Positions 34,835 through 43,306 of a stretch of DNA of 64,000 nt are shown here, piece after piece. The DNA is taken from NCBI RefSeq assembly GCF_022790535.1, contig NZ_LOHG01000010.1, forward strand, positions 62,001 to 126,000. Reading direction: 5' to 3'. Each line of letters starts with the position of its first letter. The stretch's first letter is position 1. Under the pieces are notes generated by a model that searched no databases, was not told the DNA's origin, and was given only the letters and a program-made list of their open reading frames with translations. The position numbers and the translations under genes were made by a program. This stretch comes from Pseudomonas maioricensis (GTDB lineage: Bacteria > Pseudomonadota > Gammaproteobacteria > Pseudomonadales > Pseudomonadaceae).

Positions 34835-35171
34835 CGACGAGTTACCGCCGATCCCAGGCAAACGCTACTTCACCATTGGTGAGGTCAGTGAACTCTGCGC
34901 GGTCAAACCGCACGTTTTGCGCTATTGGGAACAGGAGTTTCCTCAGCTCAACCCCGTTAAACGACGTGGTAACCGCCGGTATTATCAGCGCGAAGACGTG
35001 CTGATGATCCGGCAGATCCGCGGCTTGCTCTACGAGCAAGGTTTCACCATCGGTGGTGCGCGTTTGCGTATGACCGCTGGCGAACCCAAGGATGACACTC
35101 AGGATTACAAGCAATTGATCCGGCAGATGATCGTCGAGCTGGAAGACGTTCTGGTGGTATTGGGCAAGTAG
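34815..35171 (+). CDS. MerR-family transcriptional regulator
   Basis: 118-residue regulator. The N-terminal MerR helix-turn-helix and wing (Y-F-T-I-G-E-V-S-E-L-C-A-V-K-P-H-V-L-R-Y-W-E) is followed by a short dimerisation helix; no C-terminal ligand domain exists, as usual for the copy located after ihfA. ATG 34815 lies inside ihfA, giving a 20-base overlap; TTG 34806 is less likely. Confidence 0.9.
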   Translation: MLEPSHNDELPPIPGKRYFTIGEVSELCAVKPHVLRYWEQEFPQLNPVKRRGNRRYYQREDVLMIRQIRGLLYEQGFTIGGARLRMTAGEPKDDTQDYKQLIRQMIVELEDVLVVLGK

Positions 35172-35256
35172 AAAGGGCCCGGATACTTCCATAATTCAAA
35201 AGCTTAGGTTATATTCCTCGAAGTTTCCGCAGCATTGAAACTGATACACGCCTAGT

Positions 35257-35333
35257 CGGGGCGTAGCGCAGCCCGGTAGCGCACTTGCATGGGGTGCAAG
35301 GGGTCGAGTGTTCGAATCACTCCGTCCCGACCA
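35257..35333 (+). tRNA. tRNA-Pro (anticodon GGG)
   Basis: A 77-base cloverleaf with encoded CCA. Acceptor arms CGGGGCG / CGTCCCG pair with one G-T. The D arm is GCGC-AGCCCGGTA-GCGC. The anticodon arm CTTGC-ATGGGGT-GCAAG places GGG at 34-36. The T arm is GAGTG-TTCGAAT-CACTC. It is the probable integration site of the prophage remnant that follows. Confidence 0.95.
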
Positions 35334-35359
35334 TATTCTCTGACTAAAATCAGACACTT

Positions 35360-35386
35360 AAGCCGGTTATCTCAACCGGCTTTTTT
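35360..35386 (+). terminator. Terminator after tRNA-Pro
   Basis: Arms AAGCCGGTT and AACCGGCTT with loop ATCTC, followed by a run of T to 35386. A strong rho-independent signal 27 bases after the tRNA. Confidence 0.85.
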
Positions 35387-35403
35387 GTGCCTGCGCAATA
35401 TAT

Positions 35404-35423
35404 GCGCAAAACTGGCGCAAAAC
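35404..35423 (+). repeat. Short direct repeats, possible integrase arm sites
   Basis: GCGCAAAAC occurs twice in a row (35404-35412 and 35415-35423) and a related TGCGCAA precedes them at about 35394. Tandem arm-type sites of tyrosine integrases near a tRNA attachment site look like this. Suggestive only. Confidence 0.3.
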
Positions 35424-35572
35424 CATCCGATGATTTCGCTGATATTCAGGCCGGAATCGCTTCAGACCAGACGATTTCCTAGTGGTCGCGCTGGTAGTTT
35501 TCGTCAACTCCTCCGTCGCGTGCCCCGCGATCTTCCGACCATTCTTCCCGTCCTTTCTGTACAGATGCAGCG

Positions 35573-35716
35573 ATGGGGGGGCTATGCGCTACGGACGAGC
35601 TGGATTTTCCCTTCGAAGACGATGGCGCGGTGACGGTGAGATGGGAACCGATATCGCTCGGAGATCGCCCGATTGAAGCTGTCGAGGAGAGGGAAGAGGA
35701 GTCCGTGCCTTTCTGA
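35573..35716 (+). CDS. Small acidic hypothetical protein
   Basis: A 47-residue frame from ATG 35573 (M-G-G-L-C-A-T-D-E-L-D-F-P-F-E-D-D-G-A-V), rich in Asp/Glu with E-E-R-E-E-E near the end. Its composition is protein-like, unlike the overlapping arginine-rich frames. No clear ribosome site. It lies in the prophage remnant, opposite to the lysis pseudogene. Confidence 0.3.
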   Translation: MGGLCATDELDFPFEDDGAVTVRWEPISLGDRPIEAVEEREEESVPF

Positions 35717-35772
35717 TCAGGCATAAAAAAAGGCCACTTAGTGGCGGGCCTCGTTTGGCGGGGGATACCCTA

Positions 35773-36168
35773 TTATTCTGGGTATAGGGTTCCAAGCAGG
35801 GATCTTACATCTTGGTTCAAGCCGTTCACTCCTGGCACCTGGACGGCGCGGGAATCTGCGACCAGCATGGCTTGAACGCGCTCTCGATTCTGCGGCATGT
35901 TGGTAATTTCTTGCTCAATACCCTTCATTTCTTCGTCGAAAGCTTCGGTCGCTCGCTTGGTTAGCCGCTCAATCTCATAGCTGCTTTTTGCGTTTGGATA
36001 TCGCCGCTAATGCCCTTTCGCTTTTGACCTCTTCTGAGTGCCTTTCAATGCGAAGGCGTACGCAGCCCCCGCGTCGACCTCAGATTGAGTCTCGTAGCGA
36101 GTCCAGCCAAACACGCCAATCCCCAGAACAAGCGCGGCAGCTAAAAATCCCTGAATTACGTTCTTCAT
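35773..36168 (-). pseudogene. Rz-like phage lysis (spanin-type) pseudogene
   Basis: ATG 36168 (GGAGGGG upstream) begins an N-terminal membrane helix M-K-N-V-I-Q-G-F-L-A-A-A-L-V-L-G-I-G-V-F-G-W. The frame hits TAG at 36007. A -1-shifted stretch between about 36041 and 35986 reads a charged coil (E-R-H-S-E-E-V-K-S-E-R-A-L-A-A-I-S-K-R-K), and the original frame then resumes as S-Y-E-I-E-R-L-T-K-R-A-T-E-A-F-D-E-E down to TAA at 35773. One lost base and one extra A in a run of five would restore a continuous helix-plus-coil protein of about 131 residues, the size and layout of inner-membrane spanins. Confidence 0.5.
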
Positions 36169-36252
36169 ATCCCCTCCATAGGTGAAAGGTGATTCTACCT
36201 TGCCACCACTGGCGAGCACACTCCGCTTGCCTCAGAGCCAAATCTCAGACAT

Positions 36253-36336
36253 GAAAAAGCCCGCGATGGGGGAGCGGGCTAAGGCCTGATAGTGCCTGCA
36301 TTCAAATTACGAGGCTGCTCGTGAAAAAAGCGTGAA
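36253..36336 (+). repeat. Intergenic element copy 1: hairpin plus GTGAAAAAA box
   Basis: Contains GAAAAAGCCCGCGATGGGGG with hairpin AGCCCGC/GCGGGCT (36258-36280). After a 40-base gap comes GTGAAAAAAGCGTGAA (36321-36336). The same composite, with the same 40-base gap, occurs at 49311-49396. No protein explains it. Confidence 0.5.
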
Positions 36337-36446
36337 GGTCTGACTGAAAATGTTCGGCGCTAGGCTTGGCCGCACCAAAATCTGCAACAAATCCGCCCAA
36401 GCTTGTCTACTCTTCATGAAACTATCGGGTCAGCAGAGGGCGCACG

Positions 36447-36704
36447 ATGTATTCAAAACCAGATATCCAGCGAATTCTTGAAACAGCGTTTTTGCCCTCG
36501 AAGTGCGAATGCGTTGTCAGTGCAAACGACAGTTTCTCGGTGAAGCTCATCAATCCCGCATCAGGTGATATCGAGCTGTATGTAGCAGCGATCTCCTGGT
36601 CTGAGCTTTCCACCAGCAGGTCCATCGCCAAGCTGGTGCTCTCGCTGAAAGAACAGAGGGACCTTATGGGTAAGATGGAGCTGTCCATGAAGCGATTGGG
36701 GTAG
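36447..36704 (+). CDS. DUF1652-family protein
   Basis: 85 residues matching the Pseudomonas DUF1652 pattern: a helix K-P-D-I-Q-R-I-L-E-T-A-F-L-P, C-E-C-V-V-S-A-N-D-S-F-S-V-K-L beta segment, then a glycine/serine turn and a C-terminal helix with S-I-A-K-L-V-L-S-L-K-E-Q. Function unknown. AGAGGG lies upstream of the ATG. It sits within the remnant interval but the family is generally chromosomal. Confidence 0.7.
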   Translation: MYSKPDIQRILETAFLPSKCECVVSANDSFSVKLINPASGDIELYVAAISWSELSTSRSIAKLVLSLKEQRDLMGKMELSMKRLG

Positions 36705-36767
36705 GGCTGACACGAACAAGCCCGGCAAACTGGCTCCTACAAATCCCTATCCTCAGATAATCCAAAC

Positions 36768-37022
36768 TCATGGCTTCAAAAACAGAAACATTACCCACAA
36801 TGGGAGGGCGAGGACCAAAGGCACCCCGACGAGCAGGACTAAACCCTGAACAAGGTATCTCCAGCGATAGAGGCGGGTCCCTTCAGGTGCGTTCCTGGCA
36901 TCCTTCCACCAATCCCAAAGGTCCAGAATCCTTAGCAGCTCAAAAACATCTCCGATGTCTGCACGCAATGCCAATTTCTCCCTTTTGCTACAACTCGATA
37001 TCCGCGCGTAGCACTGGTTCAC
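36768..37022 (-). CDS. Hypothetical protein with C-terminal membrane hairpin
   Basis: 84 residues: a soluble start, D-I-G-D-V-F-E-L-L-R-I-L-D-L-W-D-W-W-K-D-A-R, then a basic Y-R-W-R-Y and a long hydrophobic end L-V-Q-G-L-V-L-L-V-G-V-P-L-V-L-A with a second hydrophobic stretch. The Trp-rich amphipathic segment followed by a membrane helix looks genuine. No family recognised; no strong ribosome site. Confidence 0.4.
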   Translation of the reverse strand: MNQCYARISSCSKREKLALRADIGDVFELLRILDLWDWWKDARNAPEGTRLYRWRYLVQGLVLLVGVPLVLALPLWVMFLFLKP

Positions 37023-37036
37023 ACCGACTGGCCATT

Positions 37037-37635
37037 CTACACATACAGCACCCGACCCAAGAGGTGGGTATCGTCGACCCGGATCTCCTCTGGGTCAAGC
37101 GATCCGTCAACCAGCAGGGGGGCGCGGTCCTTAGCCCTCGGAGCCATCGAATGACCCCAGCGGTAATCATCTTGAGATGGAAATGGTCGGTCAGAGGCTA
37201 TGCTGGGTGGTCAAGTCGTAGGTATTTCCCCAGACGGTAATGACGTTCGAGCCGTTGGTGCTGGAAGCCACTTCCTCGGCTGCGTCAGCGATCTTTTGCC
37301 GAGCGTCGTCTGACAGGTTTTTCCCCGTGCTCTGCCAGCATCTGCTGAACGATGTCCGCGGATGACTGGGGCGCAATCGGTCTCGCAGTGCTGGTGAGTG
37401 ACTCGATCTCATCAGCCAGGCGCTTGCTGAATTTCTCCATTGGCTCTTGGAGCATGCGCGACAGGCCGGCTGCGAACTTGGTGTTCAGGGGATTGATGCC
37501 CTTGAAATACAAGTTCACGGCAGCCGGCGTCATTCCCGCCCCATCGGCGATTTTTCTTATGGCTGAGCTTCAGCTCGTTCTTTTTCGGGCGACTGCTCCA
37601 GCCATTCACAAAGCCCTATCCGCGAAACGGGACAT
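37037..37635 (-). pseudogene. CI-like phage repressor pseudogene
   Basis: Reading down from about 37635, three frames join into a repressor N-terminus: K-N-E-L-K-L-S-H-K-K, then I-A-D-G-A-G-M-T-P-A-A-V-N-L-Y-F (helix-turn-helix), N-P-L-N-T-K-F-A-A-G-L-S-R-M-L, and later N-L-S-D-D-A-R-Q-K-I-A-D-A-A-E-E-V. The breaks are at a run of five A (plus strand 37551-37555) and an extra G (plus strand 37323-37326). A stop follows at 37191. A final fragment at 37147-37037, P-E-E-I-R-V-D-D-T-H-L-L-G-R-V-L-Y-V, resembles the end of S24-type repressors, so the peptidase core appears deleted. Confidence 0.6.
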
Positions 37636-37706
37636 CCGTGTGCTTGAGCTGCCCGATACCTCTCTTATATTTGGCTGCTCGACCTGGAAATGTTCGAAAC
37701 CACTAA

Positions 37707-37767
37707 ACCTACCAATGGTAGGTTACGACGAATAAGGTTCTTGCTAGGCTATCTACGAATGGTAGGT
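37707..37767 (+). promoter_or_regulatory. Two phage-repressor-type operators
   Basis: Site 1 (37707-37723) is a perfect ACCTACC-AAT-GGTAGGT palindrome. Site 2 (37751-37767), ATCTACG-AAT-GGTAGGT, keeps one arm exactly. They are 44 bases apart, lie beyond the repressor pseudogene 5' end and finish 20 bases before the chromosomal gene at 37788. This is the operator layout of a lambdoid immunity region. Confidence 0.65.
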
Positions 37768-37787
37768 AAACCCCTAAAGGAGAACCG

Positions 37788-38798
37788 ATGATGTCACTCA
37801 ATCCTATTTTGTTCATGGGCGGCTCTGGCGCTATTGGCCATCGCGCCGCGCAGGCATTGCGCACGGCCCATCCCGATATCCCGCTGCTGATCGGCGGCCG
37901 AGACCTTGGCAAAGCTCAGCAAGCAGCGGAGCAGATGGGTGGCGCGCAGGGCGTGCAGATTGATTCCGGTGCAGAGGACCTCGGGCTCGGCGACCGTCAG
38001 GTCAGCGCCGTGGTGGTGTTTTACATGGATCACTCGCTTTCCGGGCTGCGTTATGCGCAGAAGCGTGGCGTGCCGCACCTCAGTATCTCTTCAGGCATCT
38101 TCGAGATTGCACCGGAAATAGCCGCCTACATGCACACGCCTGATGCTGCGCCCATCGTTCTCGGTTACGAATGGCTGGTGGGTGCCACGACCGTGCCTAC
38201 GCTTGAAGTCGCCCGGTCGTTTGGCCGGGTGGACGAGATATGCATCAACGCACTGGTCGATGAGCAGGACACCGGCGGGCCGACCGTTGCCACCGATTTT
38301 GAACACTTGAACAGAATGTTGCCCGCTGCGCTGACTCGCCGGAAAGGTGTGTATGTCTGGCGTGAAGGAGATGATGCAAAGGCCAGTTTCCACGCTGTGG
38401 ATGGTACGGTTCTCGAATCCTCTGGATTTTCCTCAATTGATGTCGTTGGTTTGGCGACTGCAACGGGGGCGTCCAACGTGCAGTTCAACCTGGCGACCGG
38501 CGTAAGTTCGACCCGTCGTCAGGGTGGGGCGATGTCGACGGAGATCGTCATTGAACTCGCTGGCGAGGATCTGAAGGGCAAGCCACTGCGTACGCGTCAT
38601 GCCGTTGTGCATCCGGCAGGCGCTGCTGTGCTGACAGGGCTTAGTGTGGCAATGATTCTTGAGCGACTGCTCGGGCTGGACGGCCAGATACCGACTCCGC
38701 CCGGTCTGTACTTCCCTTATCAGATTCTCGACGCCAAAACGTATCTGCAACGTTTGGAGCGAGAGGGCGGCGAATTGCGCGAACTGCAATCGGAATGA
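37788..38798 (+). CDS. Saccharopine-dehydrogenase-like NAD(P)-binding protein
   Basis: 336 residues with an N-terminal Rossmann fold (F-M-G-G-S-G-A-I-G-H-R-A-A-Q-A-L-R, G-G-R-D). The rest resembles saccharopine reductase/dehydrogenase-like proteins of unknown substrate. Tandem ATG codons (37788, 37791) follow AAAGGAGA. It is the first intact gene after the prophage remnant, and the remnant's operators occupy its promoter region, so its expression may have been rewired. Confidence 0.75.
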   Translation: MMSLNPILFMGGSGAIGHRAAQALRTAHPDIPLLIGGRDLGKAQQAAEQMGGAQGVQIDSGAEDLGLGDRQVSAVVVFYMDHSLSGLRYAQKRGVPHLSISSGIFEIAPEIAAYMHTPDAAPIVLGYEWLVGATTVPTLEVARSFGRVDEICINALVDEQDTGGPTVATDFEHLNRMLPAALTRRKGVYVWREGDDAKASFHAVDGTVLESSGFSSIDVVGLATATGASNVQFNLATGVSSTRRQGGAMSTEIVIELAGEDLKGKPLRTRHAVVHPAGAAVLTGLSVAMILERLLGLDGQIPTPPGLYFPYQILDAKTYLQRLEREGGELRELQSE

Positions 38799-38865
38799 GT
38801 CAGCGCGACGCTCACTGTAGGTGGCGTTCTTGATCGAGGGTGGCAATACCAATGCGTAAGCTAAC

Positions 38866-38890
38866 GCGTCCTCCTTGTGGAGGAGGACGC
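38866..38890. terminator. Hairpin between convergent genes
   Basis: Arms GCGTCCTCCT and AGGAGGACGC, 5-base loop, between the dehydrogenase-like gene and the truncated transporter. No T run, but the position fits a shared terminator. Confidence 0.5.
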
Positions 38891-38909
38891 CACGCCGGTA
38901 ACTGCGCCG

Positions 38910-39166
38910 TCAGGATTTGGCCTTGATCGCATATAACCCGCCCGCAATCACCAATAAACCTCCTGCAATCGTCCACGCATCCGGGACTTCGCCGAACACA
39001 AAAACACCGATGAGGGTGGCGAATACCAGCAGGGTGTAGTTGAACGGTTGCAGGCTGCCCGCCGTGGCCAGTTTGAGTGACTGAATGAGCAGTAGCTGGG
39101 CGACGATGCCGGTCGTTGAGAGCACGCCAATCAACAACCATTGGTCAACAGTTGGATCTACCCAGC
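38910..39166 (-). pseudogene. EamA/DMT transporter, N-terminal part lost
   Basis: Only the last ~85 residues remain: W-L-L-I-G-V-L-S-T-T-G-I-V-A-Q-L-L-L-I-Q-S-L-K, then Q-P-F-N-Y-T-L-L-V-F-A-T-L-I-G and the final helix of the second EamA repeat. Intact DMT exporters have about 290 residues and ten helices. The homologous sequence stops near 39166, where PrpD homology on the other strand begins, so the gene was beheaded by a deletion. Confidence 0.7.
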
Positions 39167-40077
39167 CGGGTAATCATGCCTCAGGGGCTTTCGCCGGGAT
39201 TGGGGTGGTGTGTGCCGGCGCGCGCCTGCTCAAGCTGGACGAGCAAACCTTCAGGCACGCCCTCGGTATTGCGGAATATTTTGGCCCGCGCTGTCCGATG
39301 ATGCGCGTGGTGGATTACCCGTCGATGCTGCGTGATGCCCATGGCGCTGGCGCTCATGCGGGCATACATGCGCTGCTGATGGCCCAGGCTGGCGTCACGG
39401 GTGCTCCCGCCGAAACCATCGAATTGGTGGGAGGGCTCCCTTACTGGCAGGGCTTGGGCGAAACCTGGGAAATCGACGAGCAATACTTCAAACCCTGGCC
39501 GGTCTGTCGCTGGGCCCAGCCAGCATTGACTGCCATGACGCAGCTGATGAGCGTGCACCCGGAGATCGCCCCCGGGAACATCGAAGCGATCCAGATTGAG
39601 ACCTTTCACGAATCAGTGCGTTTGCAGGGGCATTTCCCCAAAAATGCCGATGAAGCGCAATACGCGTTGGCATTTCCGGTTGCCGCCCTGGTGGCGCGGG
39701 GTCGCGTCACTGCAGATGAAGTGACAGGTACGGCTATTGATGCTCCGGATATTCTGGCTATCAGCGAGAAAGTCAGCATCAGTGAGGCGGCTGATCTATC
39801 TGCGCGTTTTCCGGAAGAGATCCTGTCTCGTGTCACGATTGAACTTAAAAACGGCAATCGCATTGTCAGTCCGACGACCTCTGCCAAGGGGGATCCGGCC
39901 AACCCGATGTCTGCCGCCGAGTTCATCGAAAAATATCGGCTGTATTCAGAGCAAAGCCTCGGAGGCTCTCGCAGCCGGTTGCTTGAGCAGGCAGTCGCCA
40001 GCCTGGCAGAAAAGACTGATTGCGAAGGGCTGCTTAACCTTCTTCTGTCTCCCTGCACTGAAGCTGCTTACAAGTGA
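39166..40077 (+). pseudogene. MmgE/PrpD-family protein, N-terminal third lost
   Basis: About 300 residues of an MmgE/PrpD-type protein (2-methylcitrate dehydratase/cis-aconitate decarboxylase superfamily): H-A-S-G-A-F-A-G-I-G-V-V, Y-F-G-P-R-C-P-M-M-R and the C-terminal lid with F-A-L-A-F/Y-A-L-A-F-P-V-A-A. The family length is about 450 residues; roughly 150 are missing. Homology starts near 39166, next to the truncated transporter. A start at 39085 would add foreign residues, so the gene is probably inactive. An AraC-type gene follows 24 bases later. Confidence 0.7.
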
Positions 40078-40101
40078 ACGCCCAGCCAAGGGGGGAAATT
40101 G

Positions 40102-41148
40102 ATGACTTACGTTTTTGAAAGCGTGCTCAGGGATCAGAACCTGCGTTATTCGTCCTCTGCCAAAACCCTGTCAAAGCCGCAGTCAGTGGTAAGGGTTGCA
40201 TTTATCCTGCTGGATAACTTTTCCCTGATGTCGTTTAGCGGCGCGATGGACGCACTGGTGACTGCAAACCTGATGAGCGAGGCGCCGATTTTCGATATCC
40301 AGAAAATCAGCCTCAAAGGCGATGCAGTCTTGAGTGATTTGGGGGTCGTCGTTCCCGTTGACCTGGAGCTTTCGGAACTGCGTGCGCGCCATGATTTGCT
40401 TGTTGTGGTTGGCGGCTTGCGTGTCGAGTTGAAAAGCAACCCGTGTCTGCGACGCAAGCTGATTGCCGCCGCGGCCTGCGGCACGAGCATGGGCGGGTTG
40501 TGGAATGGCGCCTACTTTCTTGCAGATGCCCGGGTAATGGACGGGTACCTCTGTGCTTTCCACCCTGACGGGCGCGCAATGATGGCGGATACTTTTCCCA
40601 ATCTGCGTATCTGTGACCGGAGCCATGTGGTTGATTCCGAGCGGATGACGTGTGCAGGCGCGAGCAGCGCTTTGCGGATGATGCTGGAGTACATCCGCGG
40701 CACCCAAGGCAGTTCGTTGACCCGGGCAGTGGAGGAAATTCTCGGGTGTGACGAGTATGAGCGTGTAAGCGGTGTGTCCACTGTGTCGGTGGACTCTGAT
40801 CCGACGCTGCCGCAAGCCCTGAAGCTGGCGCTGGAATTGATGCACAACAACATAGAAGAGCCGTTGAGCCTCGATGACCTAGCTGCTTGCGCCGGAATTT
40901 CAAAGCGCCAGCTTGAGCGCCGGTTCTTTCGCTTTGTCGGAGCCGCTCCCGGTCGGTATTACCTGGAACTGCGATTGACCCGGGCTCGACAGCTTGTTCT
41001 GCAGACCAATCGATCCATCACCGATATTGCCATGGCCACCGGTTTTGTGAGCATGCCGCATTTTCACAAACGCTTTCGAGACTTCTTTGACGCCGCCCCC
41101 GGCAGTTACCGGGCGACATACGAATTACGCAAGCGAGCGAGCGGTTAG
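40102..41148 (+). CDS. GlxA-type AraC-family regulator
   Basis: 348 residues: an N-terminal DJ-1/PfpI-like amidotransferase fold (residues 28-190, V-A-F-I-L-L-D-N-F-S-L-M-S-F-S-G, L-V-V-V-G-G) without enzymatic role, and a C-terminal AraC double helix-turn-helix (from about 240: S-L-D-D-L-A-A-C-A-G-I-S-K-R-Q-L-E-R-R-F; I-A-M-A-T-G-F). Relatives control amine, betaine and amino-acid catabolism. ATG 40102 has GGGGG upstream. It may once have regulated the truncated PrpD gene. Confidence 0.88.
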   Translation: MTYVFESVLRDQNLRYSSSAKTLSKPQSVVRVAFILLDNFSLMSFSGAMDALVTANLMSEAPIFDIQKISLKGDAVLSDLGVVVPVDLELSELRARHDLLVVVGGLRVELKSNPCLRRKLIAAAACGTSMGGLWNGAYFLADARVMDGYLCAFHPDGRAMMADTFPNLRICDRSHVVDSERMTCAGASSALRMMLEYIRGTQGSSLTRAVEEILGCDEYERVSGVSTVSVDSDPTLPQALKLALELMHNNIEEPLSLDDLAACAGISKRQLERRFFRFVGAAPGRYYLELRLTRARQLVLQTNRSITDIAMATGFVSMPHFHKRFRDFFDAAPGSYRATYELRKRASG

Positions 41149-41873
41149 CATCGCCCGGCTTGAAAAAACGAATGTTTTGATGCTTCTGCTGCTATCAAAG
41201 AATAATTCCATAATTGGAATGCTTTTCTGTAGGAGCTGCCGAAGGCTGCGAAGCATTGACCCTGACATATCGCCACCGCAGCCTTCGTTAGGAAATTGCA
41301 CCGTACCTGACCCCCGATTGCATTACCACTGACCAGTGGTTTGCATTCTACCTGACCACCTCCGCTCGGCACGCGTGGTTTAGCAGGCTCACGCTAGAGA
41401 AGAAAAGCCTGTGAGTCGCCCAATGGTGATGTTTAAATTCAAGCTGGTGGCGTGACCTGTGGATTTCCATCGTATATGCATGTCCAGCCCCGATACCTGA
41501 GCTCGACATTCTATTTTCGATACCCTGCGCCTTCAAAGTGCTCGCTCATTCCGGTGACAAGCTCAGGGCCGTCCTCTACACAGGTAAAACTGTGGAGGTT
41601 CGCATTTTCTTCCCTTCGCGTATTGATCAGTTTAGGTAGTGTCGATGCTTATCTGATGCCTTCATGCTGATATTCTGGAAAATCCGCGTTGTGGGAGGTT
41701 CGTGATTCTGTGGAGCCCGGGCCATCCATTGAACCCTTTGGAATGGCTTATCAAAACAATACTGGTAAGTGCTAAGGACGGCAGCCAAAGGCCGGTGTTT
41801 CCACAAAGCTAACGCCTGACAGGTCGATGGTTTGAAGGCTTAACTTTACTTGTGTGATCAGAGTCATGAGGGG
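41149..41873. repeat. Gene-free gap with a REP-like palindrome
   Basis: A 725-base gap. At 41224-41257 lies a 34-base sequence (starting TTTCTGTAGGAGCTGCCG) that recurs identically at 63017-63050. Within it CGAAGGCTGCG (41240-41250) pairs with CGCAGCCTTCG (41277-41287). The remaining open frames look random; no promoter or gene could be supported. Confidence 0.55.
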
Positions 41874-43169
41874 TCAAAAACGCCAAGTGGCTCCGCCGCC
41901 TATGATGTGTAAGGCTGCGTTACGATAAGTCCCAGAGAGGGTATCGCCCGAGCGTGCTTTCGTTTGGTTGACATCCATGTCTCCCAGCCAGACCAAAGTG
42001 TAGGCCGCATGTACGTCCAGCCCTTCGTCGATCTTATAATTGAATCCGGTTGCAAATCGCCAGGCTTCTCCCATCGGGTTGTCAACGGTGCGGTCCTTGT
42101 CGTCTACCGCAGAGCTGTCATAACCTAACCCCATGCTCCAGCGAAGACGCGGCGAAGCTTGGTATTGTGTCCCGACGGACACGTGCCACGTATCCTTGTA
42201 CTTGCGGTCGGCCGTACGACTGACGTCAGCAGCATTGGCGTCGATCTCAACGCCAATGTCCCCGAATTCACTCCAGTCCTGCCAACCTAGGCTGCCCAGT
42301 AGCTTCCACTCTGAATTGAGGTCGTGGGCAACACTGAACAAGACGGTCTGAGGTACCGACATATCCAGCTCCAAAGAGTCCACATCCAGGCGACGCAGCG
42401 CGGCGTTGATGAGAGGATTATCGACATTACGTATCTTGGGACTGTCCTTGAACTCCAGATCAATTTTACTGGTGTAGGCCAAGCCGAGCTGGGTGCGTTC
42501 GCTTAATTGATAAAGTAGACCGACATTGACTCCCACACCGACGTCAGTGTCTTTGAATTCGAGTTGCCCGTCGGGGCTATCGCGCAGACCAAGCAGATTA
42601 TTGTTGATGGCCGTTTCATTGCGGTAGTAGGCGTACATGATGCGCGGGCCGATGCCAATCGACAGATCATCAGTAAACTTATGCGCCAAAGTCGGTTGGA
42701 ATGAAACACCGATAATCGCCGCTTCCTGATTGAAGTATCGACCGGCCCAGTCATCATCATAATCAAGGGCGAGACCAAAGTTTCCGTACATGCCAAAACC
42801 GATGGCCGATTTCTCGTCAATCTGATGACTAATAAACAGGCTGGCTCCCGGTAGGTATTGCAGGGCATTGCCGCCCTCATTGCCCTCGAACTGATTATTG
42901 CTGTTTCGAGAGAAGCGCATGTCACCCAAAATCACCTGCGCATTAGCGCTTAATTGAGTGCCGTACAGTGCGGTGATACCCGCTGGGTTGCTCATCAGCA
43001 CGCTGGGGTCGATAGCCAATGCAGCGGAACCGGCATTGGCAAGGCCGTTACTCTCTTGTCCTGCTTCGTAAATGAGAATGCCTCCGGCAAATGCCTTGCC
43101 AACAAACAAGCCCAAGCTCATAGCCAGGATGGCGACGAAGTATCTGTGAAAGGGGGCGCGTGGATACAT
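41874..43169 (-). CDS. FadL/OmpP1-family outer-membrane transporter
   Basis: Outer-membrane barrel for hydrophobic molecules, 431 residues. The signal peptide ends at about A-F-A-G. The mature N-terminus has the FadL hatch motif A-G-Q-E-S-N-G-L-A-N-A-G-S-A-A-L-A and N-P-A-G-I-T. Many alternating beta strands follow, ending in W-R-F. In this context it probably lets alkyl sulfates or long-chain alcohols/acids enter the cell. Confidence 0.88.
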   Translation of the reverse strand: MYPRAPFHRYFVAILAMSLGLFVGKAFAGGILIYEAGQESNGLANAGSAALAIDPSVLMSNPAGITALYGTQLSANAQVILGDMRFSRNSNNQFEGNEGGNALQYLPGASLFISHQIDEKSAIGFGMYGNFGLALDYDDDWAGRYFNQEAAIIGVSFQPTLAHKFTDDLSIGIGPRIMYAYYRNETAINNNLLGLRDSPDGQLEFKDTDVGVGVNVGLLYQLSERTQLGLAYTSKIDLEFKDSPKIRNVDNPLINAALRRLDVDSLELDMSVPQTVLFSVAHDLNSEWKLLGSLGWQDWSEFGDIGVEIDANAADVSRTADRKYKDTWHVSVGTQYQASPRLRWSMGLGYDSSAVDDKDRTVDNPMGEAWRFATGFNYKIDEGLDVHAAYTLVWLGDMDVNQTKARSGDTLSGTYRNAALHIIGGGATWRF

Positions 43170-43306
43170 GCCGTTTCCTCTTGCGATACGTCAGGTCAAT
43201 TAAACCGATATTGAAGTTCAACCGAAGCCGTCAGGATCATCCCCCCGCCGCTAAGCTAGTAGCCAAGCGGCGTGGAAACAATCCTTTCAGCCAGTCCGGC
43301 TTACGA

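Larger units (their letters stand above)
35334..37787. mobile_element. Decayed prophage remnant next to tRNA-Pro
   Basis: From the tRNA-Pro 3' end to the dehydrogenase-like gene at 37788 the sequence holds only short or broken frames: an Rz-like lysis pseudogene, a CI-like repressor pseudogene with two paired operators, and several unknown small frames. No integrase, capsid or tail gene remains and no duplicated tRNA 3' end (attR) was found. The boundaries are therefore inferred from gene content rather than att sites. Confidence 0.6.

Noticed and set aside
35334..37787. Duplicate of the tRNA-Pro 3' end as attR
   Set aside because: Searched by eye up to the dehydrogenase gene; no convincing repeat of the T-arm/acceptor sequence was found.
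41452..41670. Open frame in the 41.1-41.9 kb gap, considered as an insertion-sequence remnant
   Set aside because: No transposase motif, no terminal inverted repeats and no target duplication could be seen.
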